Below, piece after piece: positions 20,535 through 30,718 of a stretch of DNA of 64,000 nt (its first letter is position 1; each line of letters starts with the position of its first letter). Both the position numbers and the translations under genes were made by a program. Source of the stretch: Zopfochytrium polystomum (Eukaryota; Chytridiomycota; Chytridiomycetes; Chytridiales; Chytridiaceae); assembly GCA_025765615.1 (NCBI GenBank), contig JAIVFJ010000156.1:94670-158669 (forward strand). The letters are read 5' to 3'. Below the pieces are notes generated by a model that made no database searches, was not told where the DNA came from, and saw only the letters and a program-made list of their open reading frames with translations.

Positions 20535-20541
<7 letters not shown>

Positions 20542-21690
20542 TGTCGCCATCCCAACGGGCAGCAACAACGAACGCTCCTTGCTCCGCGACTGACCGGGCG
20601 CGCAGTATGGTTTGTGCCAAAAAAAATTAAACAAAAGAAAAGAAGAAAAATCAAAGAGACAAGAGCGAGGCGAGGCAGGCACTGTTGGAATCTGAGTTGG
20701 TGAGACGAGTGATCGCGGTTGCGGTTGTGGTCGTGGGAGGACGGGAGGGCGAGAAGGCGTGACAAGTCAGGTCTGTGATCAACTTTTTTTTTTTCCTCAA
20801 TTCGTTGATTGTCACACGCGGGGGCATATTCCAACAGGCACACCGCGAATGAATTGAATTGGTCCAATTCTGCAGCTGGATGGCAAGAACAGTAATCGAA
20901 CCCGCTCGCGAAGTACAACTGTCTGAAAAGTGGCCAGCATCCCCACGCTGTGAGCACTCCACTCCGTCAGTAGTTCTCGATGGCATCGAACTCGCAACGG
21001 CCAACGACAGATTCCAACGCATCCTCAGTAACGGCGGCCTGTGCCGCCTCACCCCTCCTTCTTCGTGGCGTTTCCAACTGAGTAGCGCCCTCTCGCCGTT
21101 TCTTTTTTTTTTTCTTTCTTTTTTTTTTGTTTTTGGCACGCTAACGCGATGGATCCAGCTCAATTTCCAACAACCAGATTGTGTGCAGAATAGAATGATT
21201 GAGTTTGCAACCAAAGGATGAGGGAGTAAACAGAGAATGAGAAAGAGGGGAGGAAGACAGGTAATCGATGTGGCCACATCAGTTACCCGCGGGGGCGGTT
21301 GACCACAGGTTGCAAGCATCTTTCTTGCTTGACATCGAATGTATAGCTCAAATGCTGTATTCAGGGGAGGGGAGGGCGGAGAACCGGAAAGGAGAAGGGG
21401 GGGAGTGGGGGTCTGATAGGGTCCAAGAACGAGGTACCCTTTCCTAAAGATGGTTAACCTTGGCCGAAAAAGCCCGCTCTGGCAAGATATTTCGTAGGCG
21501 GCGGGATATCTTGTCGGCACGGCTGTGAACTTTTACATTCACCCGTTTTTTCCCACTGGACCCGCTGCCAGTGGAACACTCACTGACTGTTGAAACAGCA
21601 CCGCTTGGGGTCTCCAATCACACGGGTAAAATCCGCCATTGAAGAGTGTCAAATAAAGGAAGTCTGGATTTAGCCGCCGCCGCAATGTCA
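20535..21690. other. intergenic region with simple-sequence tracts
   Basis: No gene supported. Contains T-rich runs (20786-20799, 21102-21129), a G-rich segment (21360-21415, GGGGAGGGGAGGGCGG-like) and the presumed 3' region of DHFR. Confidence 0.4.
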
Positions 21691-22759
21691 TCATCCCTCC
21701 CGCACCCACAACTGAAACTCGTACGAAAGCCCGTCCTGCTCCGCACACCACCGTACATCCTCCTCCCCCGCCTCCGGCACTGCAGCCGCCGCCCCGCCCT
21801 CCTCCAACGCTGCCCCCGCACCTCCAGCAGCAAGTCCTCCACCGCGACACGCCTCCCAGACAACCCGCATCGCCTCGTCCCCCGCCATCCGCGCGAACGC
21901 GCCGCCGCCGCACCGCCTGAACCCCGCGCGCTCCGACACCTCGGGAAAGTGCACGTCGCACCGCGACTCGAGCGCCGGCGGGGCGACCACCTCCGTCAGG
22001 AAAACGTACGTCGGCGGCGGCGGCGACGGGGCCGACTCACAGACGTCGCGGCGGCGGTGCAGCGCGAGGGCCGAGGCGTATAGCTGAGCGCCGCCGATGA
22101 TGAAGAGCGTCGAGGTTGTGGGGAGCGTTGCGGCGGCGTGGGCGAGGGCGGATGGGAGCGATGGCACTGCGATGACGGTGGAAGGGAGGGGGCTTTGAGT
22201 GCGTTGTTTGTGAAGGCAATCCCAGTTCGCGGGAGGAAGAGGTGTTAGCGGTTTCACCCTGCGGGGAAAAACAAGGGACGCCTCTCAACTGCAAAGCCGC
22301 CGGGTTGCTCGTGACGACGTAATTAACGCGGTCGCGCAGCGGCCGAAACTTTGGCGGGATGCTCTCCCACGTCCGGCGGCCCATGACCACCGCGTTGCGC
22401 CGCGCAAGGGGCGCCCGCTCCTCCTCCGCCGCCGCCGCAGCCGATGGCCCCGCGCGCTGCTGATCGTCCGGCTGCGCGTACGCCGCCCCCGCCGCCCCCG
22501 TCACGGCCCCGTGCGTCGTGAGCGCGGCAAAGAACCGCATGTCGGCGCGCAACCGCCACGGCAGCCCGCCCGCGACGCCAATGCCGCGAGTGTTGCGCGT
22601 CGCCGCGACGACGAGGACCAGCGGCCGCCGCCACACGGGCTGCTGCTGCGTTCCTGCCGGCCCTGCCGCCGCCGACGTTGTAGGCGCTCCAGGCATTGCG
22701 CCCGCTGATGCCGATGCCGTTGTTGGCGCTGGTCCGCCGTCGTTGGTCCGAGCGGCCAT
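21691..22759 (-). CDS. DFR1: dihydrofolate reductase
   Basis: Two exons, 22759-22258 and 22166-21691 (91-nt intron GTGAAA...CGCAG with a GCTAAC branch site), give 325 aa. The enzyme reduces dihydrofolate to tetrahydrofolate with NADPH for thymidylate, purine and methionine synthesis. Visible motifs: LVLVVAATRNTRGIGVAGG, GLPWRLRADMRFF, NAVVMGRRTWESIPPKFRPL, VVTSNPAAL, LFIIGGAQLYASAL and TYVFLTEVV. It is much longer than the usual 190-220 aa, because of a 40-residue Ala/Thr/Pro-rich N-terminus, an Ala/Glu-rich insert (about resid 95-125) between the second helix and the MGRRTW strand, and a glycine/alanine-rich insert before the last strand (YEFQLWVREG). Start codons of this gene and OST5 are only 31 bp apart. 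Confidence 0.93.
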
Positions 22760-22790
22760 GTCAATCCGTCCCCACCAATTCTTCCGCAAA
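22760..22790. promoter_or_regulatory. minimal bidirectional spacer between DFR1 and OST5 start codons
   Basis: Thirty-one bases separate the two ATGs; they contain a CCAAT word (CACCAATTC). With so little room, at least one transcript must start inside the other gene's coding region, or one true start codon lies further downstream. Confidence 0.4.
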
Positions 22791-23395
22791 ATGGCCACCC
22801 TTTACGTGAGTCTCGGCGGCGCGATCAATCTCACCAGATCGACTCCTTGCTTCCCCCCTAACTCTCCCCCACACACCCCCTTCTGGTTCGTTCTAACCCT
22901 CCCGAGCGATCGCCGTCCAGATGCCTTTGTTCCTAACGCGCTGCCTTTCTCCCCGCCCAAATTCAGGACTGGAACGCGCCGCACCTCGTGCCCTTCGCCG
23001 GCCCCGTCAGCCCGACCCTCTTCACTGCCTACGCCTTTGCGTTCCTGTCGGCGGGCTTCGTCCTTGCCTGCTTGTTTTTCATGTAATGGAGGGGGGAAAT
23101 CTGGCGTTTCGCGACGACGCATGGCATCTTTCTTGTGCTTTTTCTCACTCGAACTTCCCCGGCCACCAAAACGCAGCTACGAAATGAATGCAAAGTCGTC
23201 GCGGAGCATCGTGCGGGAACTCGGTACTGCAGGACCGTCGGCCATTTTGCTTGGTACCGCTACTTAATTATTTTTTTTCCCCCCGCCCCTGTGCTTTATT
23301 TTACCTCCATCCACTAACAAAATTCGTCCCCTGCGTTCTGCTTTCAAGGGTTTGGCACGGTCTTCCTGTTCAATGCTATTGGGATTTATGTTTGA
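22791..23395 (+). CDS. OST5: oligosaccharyltransferase subunit OST5/TMEM258
   Basis: Four small exons, 22791-22805, 22967-23082, 23177-23253 and 23349-23395, give 84 aa, close to TMEM258 (79) and yeast Ost5p (86). A small two-helix subunit of the ER oligosaccharyltransferase that N-glycosylates nascent proteins. The assembled protein has a first membrane helix (LFTAYAFAFLSAGFVLACLF), a short loop (YEMNAKSSRSIVRELGT) and a second helix ending GFGTVFLFNAIGIYV, matching TMEM258's GFGVLFLLLWVGIYV end. All splices are GT-AG and phases agree. The first exon is only five codons, right next to the divergent DHFR start. Confidence 0.88.
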
Positions 23396-24852
23396 TGATT
23401 GTTCAATGCTATTTTTTTCTTTTTTTGTTCGTAATATCCGCGACTGGTGGGCATTGCGAACGCGGTCGAGAAGGAAGAACACACCGTTTTTAGCTCATCT
23501 GTGAAAAAACCATTTTCCTGTCTATCAATGGTGTCGGGGTCAAAGGAGATCCTATTTCGTTGTGCGGCACTGGCTCGTAGCAAGAAGCCGGAGGTAGGGT
23601 GACTCACAGAAAGAGGAACCAGAGACTGGGTGAGGCGACAAACGAAACAGGGGGCAGCAAACAAGGGAGGAGGTGAGACGGGACAGGGAAAATGTCGAGG
23701 AGAAGTGAAACAGAAAGGACAGGGGATTACGGAGAGAAGAAGGGGGGACAAGGGATGACGCGACGAAATGGCAAAAAAACAAGAGGGGCGGAAGAAATAG
23801 AAAAGCGGCTGGCTGCAGGTTAGCCAGTTGTGAGGGACGGTGACGAAAGGAGGTGTGGTGTAATGGAGAAATTTTAAATGGGTGGTGGAAGTGTGGGCGG
23901 TCAGCCAGGTGAAGCACTGCAAAGTGGTCGTGCTGAAAGGAGAGGGAAGAACGGGGATGGATGAGGCTGACAGATGGCAGAAGTGGAAGAAAAGGGCGAG
24001 GAAGAATGGTTGGTGAGGAAGAAAGGTCGGGGGTAAAGTCGGAGAAAAGGTTGACGCAGCCGGAATTAATGGCTAGTGGAAGTGTGGAGTCGACGAAGGG
24101 GGGAGAAACAAGGTGGGGTTGTCGAATCAAAAGGAACGGATTTGCGTGCGAATGAAGAACAAAGCACATAAATATATAACATTCAACAGAGACGAAGAAG
24201 GGGGTGAAATCACAACAAGGGGTTGACCAAGGGCGTCGTCGATCGAGGGCTTGACGGAGTGACAGTTGGTTGGTTGGTCTAGAAGGGCCGGAGTTGTGGT
24301 GTGGGGGCGACTTTGCGAATGGCAGGGGGTGCAGTGGGGGGGAGAAAAAGGCAAGACGAGGAAATGACCCAGTTTACACAAGGGGGAGGTAGACAGGGAA
24401 TCCAGGAAAACAAAGAAAAGGTGGAAAATGCGAGAGAAGGGCAGGTTGCAGTACAAAACTATAAAAGTGAAGACTGCAAGGTGAACGAAGGGTGGGGGGT
24501 GGAAAGAAAGAAAACATTTTATGCGAGAGACGCACAAAGCATGCCGTAGAGCTGTTGAGTGACCAGGATGTGGAAAACGACCAATGAAACACACAGTGCA
24601 AGGCATTGAGGGAAAGGGTGCGCCCCCAAGAGAAAAAAAAACAAGCGCTTTTCTCGGTGTGACTGGAGGAGACGGGAAGGTGGCGGGACGAAGATAAGCT
24701 TTCCAAAGGCACAAAGGGAAAGCCCAAAAAGGGAGACGCAGGAATGAAAACTAATGCGGAAACGGTAATCAGAAAAACATAAATGAAGGAAGTCCTCGGG
24801 ATGGGAGGTTCCTTATTCGGTTTACTTCCACATAAAGGTTGGGAAGAGAACT
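23396..24852. other. strand-asymmetric purine-rich region
   Basis: About 1.4 kb between two convergent genes. From about 23590 to 24830 the plus strand is very rich in G and A, with runs like GGAGGAGGTGAGACGGGA and GGGGGGAGAAAAAGG. Long minus-strand frames (23552-24169, 24127-24714) encode only Pro/Ser/Phe/Leu/His-rich low complexity and are not genes. It may be a pyrimidine-rich 3' untranslated region of the gene at 24853. Confidence 0.55.
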
Positions 24853-26782
24853 CTACGAAATCTTGAGTAAACTCTTCAGGTTCTGGCTCATCTGACCCAA
24901 GGCAGCGTGATTCTGCATAGACGGAAGGACGCTTTGGTGGTGGTTTTGGTGCTGCGACTGCTGCTGCGATGGCTGGGTCGAGGTGAAACCGTTGAACTTG
25001 GAGGGAACGGTTGTGCTCGGGGAGGGCGACAGTTTCGATGCGAAAGGCAGATGGTCGACCTGAGGCGGAGCAGGGACGAAGAACGTTGGTGACGGTGCAG
25101 TCCGAGTTGCTCCCGGGCTGTCATTATTAATGTTCCTGCTGTTTCTGGTACTTGCGTTATTGCCACGAGTAGAGACAAGCGAAGCAGGTGGAATCTCGAC
25201 GGTGACCACGTCTCGACGAGACCGAGAATTGGAGTCTTTACCGGCACCAATCAGTGACGACGAGGAGGGAGTTGCCGTCGGTAGGGAGCTTGGGGTAGTG
25301 ATATTCTTTGAGGCACCAGAAAGGAGCTGCAAGAGGTCCTTAGACTTCTTTTTCAATAAAGCATCGTCGTCTACGGTATCAGAGTCGAAGCTGTCCATAT
25401 CAAACATTGCCGAATCCAGAGCGGCGCTGCCAATCGAGCTTGGTCGAGAGGACAAGGGCGGCTTTGAAAGGCTGGAACGAACGCTTTGTTGGAATTGAAG
25501 TGGTGAAGAATGTACAGGCGAAATCGGCCGGATTTGCTGGTGTTCGGAACCGCTGGATCCACTTGCCGAACGCGGACGAATGGATACATCCAACGTTCTT
25601 GCAACAGCTGGGGAAAGACTTGAGTTGCCCGCGAAAACCGGAATCGGAAGTGTGTGTGCCGCTGGAGCATTCTGAAAGGTGGCTCCAGCGTAGTGACGTT
25701 CAATCGGGGTGCTCGGTGGCTGTTGTTCCAGTTTCTTGGCGGTGGCTTGTGCTGATGCGTCAGGGACACTCAATCGACGGGTACGAAACCGTGCTGGACT
25801 GACGAGTGCGGGGAAGCATAAAAGAGTTTGGTACAGGTACGCAGGAAAGGAAAGGGGAGGGAAAAAAACAAAAAAAAAAAAAAAAAAAACACGCTGCTCA
25901 CGACAAATGGTTTGGTGCGTCGATTGAACGGGCCATCTGCATAAGGGAGATGCCGCTTGCGACACCCTCGTCGCTCGATGGAGATGAGCTCTCTCCGTCT
26001 GGTTGAGTTTGGTGGTTTGATCTGCCAGTCTTCGGCGACCTACGCCGACCATTCTCAACGGACTTTAAATTCCCGCTGACATTGTTGGGAGACTCTAAGA
26101 CTGAAGCTTGAGCTGTCTTGCTCGCACCGTTTTTATTGCGGTTAGATGACGGCGGCTGAGCAACCGTCGCAATTGGGTCCTTCGACGCGCCACCCTTGAT
26201 TTGCGGTGTAAGAAGGCTTACAAAGGTTGTGCCGGCCGATGACGAGAGGGGGGCTGTGCTCGCTGTGTATTGACTGTTTCTGGCAGAATTGGGAGGCGAT
26301 TCTCTGGAGCGTCTGGGGCCTGGAACGGCAGTTGCCGAAGGCGCTGACATGAAGAGCTGCTGCTGCCAAGTGAGCTCGGGAACAGATTTGTCGCTGGCTC
26401 CACAGGCAGGATTGTTTGGCTTGTTGGTGCTGTCTTTGGCAGTTTGTTTCTGTTTCCGGCTAGTCCGGGGCGCTGACGCCTGCTTCTGGGCGGATGCTGT
26501 CGGTGTTGCTACGTTGGTGGGAGTGGCAGAGTCAGGCTCTTTTGAATCCTCCTTTTGCTGGTGCCGAGCGGTACTGAGAGAAGACGACGGCGTTTTGATT
26601 TGGGGCGAAGTTGCTGATGAGCAAGACGCGGTTGAAGATGCAGATGAAGATCTGTAGACCGACTTTAGGGAAGAGAGGGAGGAGGACGTCGATAGTGAAG
26701 GAATAGAGGAGAGTGACGAGGTGGAGGCCTTCTCAAGCAGTAGCCTGGCGGGTGAGGGGGCACTTTGTATGGAGCTTTCCAT
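24853..26782 (-). CDS. PNRC/EDC-type enhancer of mRNA decapping
   Basis: Two exons, 26782-25902 and 25798-24853 (103-nt intron, GTGAGC...CGTCAG, containing a 20-base T run), give 608 aa. Almost all of it is disordered and rich in Ser, Pro, Thr and Gln. Two short motifs stand out: ELTWQQQLFM in exon 1 and RHYAGATFQNAPAAHTLPIP in exon 2. Both are found in fungal proteins with the PNRC domain, where the YAG-xF-xxSP-xxxLPxPxF element binds the EVH1 domain of Dcp1 and recruits or activates the Dcp1-Dcp2 decapping enzyme in the cytoplasm. A C-terminal helix (QMSQNLKSLLKIS) and an acidic-basic patch (DSDTVDDDALLKKKSKDLL) resemble leucine-rich decapping motifs. The decapping role is inference from the motif. 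Confidence 0.75.
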
Positions 26783-27351
26783 TTTTTTTTCTAATCGAAG
26801 AATAGGAAGTGGGGTGGGTTAGAAAGAGGGAGGGAGGGAGGGAGCAACGACCATCAGTCCAAATACCTTGTGGAATAACTGTAAAAGTATGGTTGAAGTT
26901 GAAATGAACAGACGACGGGTGGTGCAGCTGGTGGTAGCGTTGGTGAGGGGAGGGCCAGTCACCCGAAAGGAGGCGGTTGTGGCTTGGGGCCAGCCTGCAG
27001 TGATTGGGTGGAGATTCACCGTCGGTTGGCGGAGTGATTCAAATACAATCGGGAGGGCGGATGGTCCTGTTCGACGCAGAGAGGCTATCGATCCGCCTGC
27101 CAGTGCGAGAGACCGAATCGGGTGCTGGGGTGGGGGGGTACTTTGATGGCAAGGAAGGGAGGGTAGCGTGCTTATTGTTTGAGAGCGTGGTGATTGTGTG
27201 GTGGAGGCGGGGGGGAGCGCCGAGCGGTGCAGGACAGCGTGGAGGGTGGACGAGCACAGAGAGAGAGAACGAGAGAGTGAGAGATCAAATCAAATTTTTT
27301 TCCTTGTGCTTTCGTTCAAGGACCAATCGGCCCACGTCTGTCTCTTGCCCA

Positions 27352-27354
<3 letters not shown>
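26783..27354. other. divergent intergenic region
   Basis: Lies between the starts of the PNRC-type gene (-) and YPI1 (+). No open frame is convincing. It includes AGGGAGGGAGGGAGG (26828-26842) and a GAGAGAG cluster (27258-27280), and must hold both promoters. Confidence 0.45.
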
Positions 27355-27428
<74 letters not shown>

Positions 27429-27440
27429 CCTCTCTCTCTC
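27355..27440. repeat. (CT)n microsatellite in the YPI1 leader
   Basis: About 80 bases of CT, perfect from 27361 to 27422, then interrupted. It ends about 24 bases before the YPI1 start codon, so it is probably in the 5' untranslated region. Confidence 0.95.
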
Positions 27441-27463
27441 ACTCTTGGAGTCACCACACAAAC

Positions 27464-28107
27464 ATGGCCTACTCGCAAGCAACATCGTCATCTGGAGGCG
27501 CGGCTGCGCCCACTCACGATGCCTTGCACCCTCCACACCAGAACCCGCAGCATCACCCGCAGCTCCGCACGGCCACCGCACCGTCATCCTCCGCATCCCG
27601 AACTATCACGCTGACAGAGACGCGCACAGAGGCCGCAACTGCAACCGTCCGCTTGACGGCAGTCGCCTCACCGCCGCTGCAGGACGCTGCTTCGTCCGGC
27701 CGCAGGATCCAGTGGGCGGAGAACGTTGAGGACAACGAAGGGCTCGGGAGAAAGTCGTCGAAAGGTGCGAGCCTTCTTTCGTTCTTAATTTTTTTTTTTT
27801 CTTTTTCTTCAGGTACGTGAAGCTAACATTTGGTTGCCGATCGCCCCTCTATCCACCCGAAGTCTGTTGCATCTACCGCAAACCTCGTCGGTTTGACGAA
27901 TCGTCGGACGAGTCCTCCGACTCATCGGACAGCGGAAGTGATTCGGACGGTCCAAATGCGTACGAAAAGCAGCCCAGCTATGGAAGGAAATCGAAGGGCA
28001 AGGACCGAAAGGGCCACCGCCGCCATGACCACGACCACAGCCATGACCACACCCACGATCACGATCACGGCCACTCTCACGGGTCGCCTGCGGCTGGCAG
28101 TCACTGA
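27464..28107 (+). CDS. YPI1: protein phosphatase 1 inhibitor (inhibitor-3/YPI1, PPP1R11 family)
   Basis: Two exons, 27464-27764 and 27863-28107 (98-nt intron with a GCTAAC branch site), give 181 aa. It binds and regulates the catalytic subunit of protein phosphatase 1, mainly in the nucleus. The family core is intact across the splice: RRIQWAENVEDNEGLGRKSS (PP1-docking K/R-V/I-x-W motif), then KVCCIYRKPRRFDESSDESS with the conserved CCCIY-type cysteine segment. An acidic serine run follows (SSDSSDSGSDSDG). The C-terminus is a histidine/aspartate tail (RHDHDHSHDHTHDHDHG) that could bind metal. The N-terminal 80 residues are Ser/Thr/Ala-rich and disordered. Confidence 0.93.
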
Positions 28108-28599
28108 CCTGCAGTAAAACAGGGCAGGAACATGGCTTGATATCAAATACCTTATATTTTATCATAATATAAAAAACGGCCGTGTCTCATCCACCGCACT
28201 ATTACCTACCCACACCCCGGTACCTACTCCGCGGACTCTGAACTCGGCGCTCCCGTGTTTTACACATTGTGAGAAGAGGAAAGGGACTGTGAGAAGAGGA
28301 AAACTCAATCGCGTTGTCGCACCCGCTCACAGTTGCTGGTTATGGGCGGTGACCATGCGAAATCGGGAGAGACTTTTAGAACGTCGTCCCTCGATAAATA
28401 AGTTGTCTTTACGAAAGATGACGCAGTCGATAACATGCCACGGAAGAAGTGAGAATTGTCGGGACAAATTGCGATACTTTGTTCCAATGCCTTTAAATTT
28501 TCGGGACGGTCCCACCGCGCCCGAAAAGCACGTAAACTCGCAGTTCTACTTGTCCCGCGAAACGGGTACCACGTCCTACACTACCGCACCTTCTTCCTC
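28108..28599. other. intergenic region
   Basis: Downstream of YPI1; an A/T-rich stretch at 28140-28175 probably contains the 3'-end signals. No gene supported. Confidence 0.4.
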
Positions 28600-29215
28600 T
28601 TTGCCAACCGGCCTGCTGAGCGGCTTGCCGTCACTCCCCAGAAGAAACGACAGCACGCCCAACTCGGCGTCCTCTAGGCCCACAAAAACCGGCGCGGGCC
28701 GCGGATCGCAGATCAGCGTGCCCTCATAGTCGTCGCGAAAGTGGCGCTGGCAGTCAAAGATCTGGTTCGGGCGCGCCCGTGAACGTCTCCGCCGTCCGCA
28801 GCTTGCCCGTCGCCAGATCGCCCTCCAGCCACCGCCCCGACGCGATGTTTTGTACCCGGCGAACCCGTTGCCCGGCTGGTGCGACGGGAAGAAGAAGAGC
28901 TGGCGCAGGAAGGCGTAGGGATCTCGCTGGTGGGTTTGCGACGGTAGCCGACGCGGTCTGGGTACTTTGGCGCGAGGCGGACGACGTGGGTGTCCTTGTG
29001 CTTTCAGGGAGGCTCCGTTATGGCAAACCGTGGAGGTGGAAGACAGGGCAAAAGGCTTTTTGTTCCGTCCAAGAAAAAGGCATGAAGAGGGAGGCGGAAT
29101 GTTTACTCACCTTGGCAACCTCGAGGTTGAACTCGTCGTCGAACTTGTTGTAAGAGTATGGAGAGATTATTAAGCGGAGCTTGCTGTTGTTAATTATGCA
29201 AGCATCAGGAGGCGT
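28600..29215 (-). pseudogene. unrecognised gene broken by frameshifts
   Basis: On the minus strand a protein-like sequence runs from about 29215 down to 28600. It begins CIINNSKLRLIISPYSYNKF and DDEFNLEVAK, meets a clean donor (GTGAGTAAAC at 29109-29100), and resumes after GCACAAG as DTHVVRLAPKYPDRVGYRRK. Single-base shifts then separate YAFLRQLFFFPSHQPGNGF, IASGRWLEGDLATGKLRTAE, and IFDCQRHFRDDYEGTLICD with PAPVFVGLEDAELGVLSFLL. The pieces are collinear and look like one globular protein of unknown family. With three or more shifts it is either a young pseudogene or badly sequenced. Confidence 0.42.
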
Positions 29216-29830
29216 ATTGGTTTGATATGTTTGTTAGTTCTGTCGGTGGATAGTCATGCAGTATGTCGCGTGAATCGGCTACCCGATGGAAATATCAGCG
29301 AGCGACCACTATGATGAAAGGCAATGGCCAATGATGCACAGCAGGTGAGGGGGGAGGGTCAGGGTCCAAATCCACTGTCCGTCTCACGTGATGAAATCGA
29401 TGTCCAGCTTGTACGCCATTGATACCGTGCAACGATGCGGAAAAGGGATTCCAATCAATTTTGCGGGCGGTCATCCCTCTCCTGTCGCGCACACGAGCGA
29501 ATTTTTTAACCTGTTAGCTCACACACCACAGCTTCTTCTTTACATCCAATCGCCTTCGTACAAGACAATGTGCAGAAACGACCTTAAGCGACGAGTCAAA
29601 AGTAAGACGCGCACAAGGAACTAACTTGCTTCTTCTAATGTAGTCCCTCTCCAGACCCACTCTCGCTCACAATAAATACGCAGCAAGATTTTTTGAGTGC
29701 TGAACGCAGACCAATTTTGGTCTGCGCCGCCTCTGATAATATATTTTAAATTCATAGGACAAACGAAAGCGAGAGAAAAGAAACAAAAAAGGAAGGAAAA
29801 GCAACAACCAAATAAACCAATATAAACTTC
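29216..29830. other. intergenic region
   Basis: About 600 bp with no supported gene. It is A/T-rich toward 29740-29830, and should hold the 3' end of the gene at 29831. Confidence 0.45.
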
Positions 29831-30718
29831 CTACAACACAGCGCGGACCTTGCGCTGCCGCGTAGTGACGTACAACCACTCGTCCCTGCACACGGTAACG
29901 ACCACAAGCGTCCTAGCGCGAATCCAGTCCTCGTCCTCGCCCGCGACGCCGCACCCTTCCTTCCTCAGCCTGCTCCACGCCAGCCGGCACAGCTTGGCGG
30001 CCCGCCCGTCCCGCACAAACACGTGCAGCACGTGCTTTGCGACGCGCTCGAACGCCGGGTGGTACATGTTGCGCGCGGCAAAAACCACCCCGCACAGCTT
30101 TTTCCGGAGCAATCGCGTCGCGTCCGCGAGCGTGAATTGCTGCGGAGGGGGTCCGTGCGCGAACCCGCGGGTCACGGATACGGCGACGGCGCACTCGTCC
30201 TCCTGGGTAGCACCCTCCGGCGAAGGCACGGCGAGCACGTAGTCCATCATGCTCCCGCCTGCCGGGAAGTACCGGACCTCCATCTCGGTCGCGAGCATGC
30301 GCGCGCCGCCAAACAGCGTGCGCGCCAGGACCTCGGCCGAGAACGCCTCGGACAGCAGTGAATCCCCGCCGGCGTTGGGCGCGGAGAGGACCGCTCTTGC
30401 GGCGGGGCCGAGCGCGACGGCGGTGGTCATGGCTGCAAGCGGGGTGGTTGCGCCGGCGGAGCCGACGTTGCGGGATCTGTTTTTGGTGGTGGTGGTGGTG
30501 GTGGTGGCGGTGGTGGTGACGAGCAGGTTTTGGGCGCGATGGCGCGGGTCGGGGGAGAGGGAGACGAGGCGGGCGGCGGCGCGGGCGGTGCGGGTGATTC
30601 GGAGGACGCAGCCGTCGTCAGTGCTGGTGATGACAAGGATGCGCTGTTGGGATGGCGGAGATTGTGCGAGCCCAGTTTGGCGCGGGGCGGTGGGGGTCGA
30701 ACTCGCCGCAAGGAACAC
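29831..30718 (-). CDS. conserved uncharacterised protein (resembles Dictyostelium AAC-rich mRNA clone proteins)
   Basis: A 295-codon frame. The C-terminal 190 residues look conserved and globular: LLSEAFSAEVLARTLFGGAR, TEMEVRYFPAGGSMMDYVLA, CAVAVSVTRGFA, FTLADATRLLRKKLCGVVFA, VLHVFVRDGRAAK and LVVVTVCRDEWLYVTT. The order and spacing recall an uncharacterised family in Dictyostelium (AAC-rich mRNA clone proteins) and some fungi; this is from memory and no function is known. The N-terminal 100 residues are Thr/Ala-rich with a run of nine Thr. The start is uncertain: a second frame with an ATG at 30926 could be an upstream exon, but I could not find an in-phase splice. Confidence 0.65.
   Translation of the reverse strand: MFLAASSTPTAPRQTGLAQSPPSQQRILVITSTDDGCVLRITRTARAAARLVSLSPDPRHRAQNLLVTTTATTTTTTTKNRSRNVGSAGATTPLAAMTTAVALGPAARAVLSAPNAGGDSLLSEAFSAEVLARTLFGGARMLATEMEVRYFPAGGSMMDYVLAVPSPEGATQEDECAVAVSVTRGFAHGPPPQQFTLADATRLLRKKLCGVVFAARNMYHPAFERVAKHVLHVFVRDGRAAKLCRLAWSRLRKEGCGVAGEDEDWIRARTLVVVTVCRDEWLYVTTRQRKVRAVL

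Noticed and set aside
20189..20957. Open frames with long Ser-Leu or Arg-Glu repeats
   Set aside because: Translation of the (GA)n microsatellite.
23552..24714. Two ~200-codon minus-strand frames in the purine tract
   Set aside because: Low-complexity Pro/Ser/Phe/Leu/His translation of a pyrimidine-rich strand.
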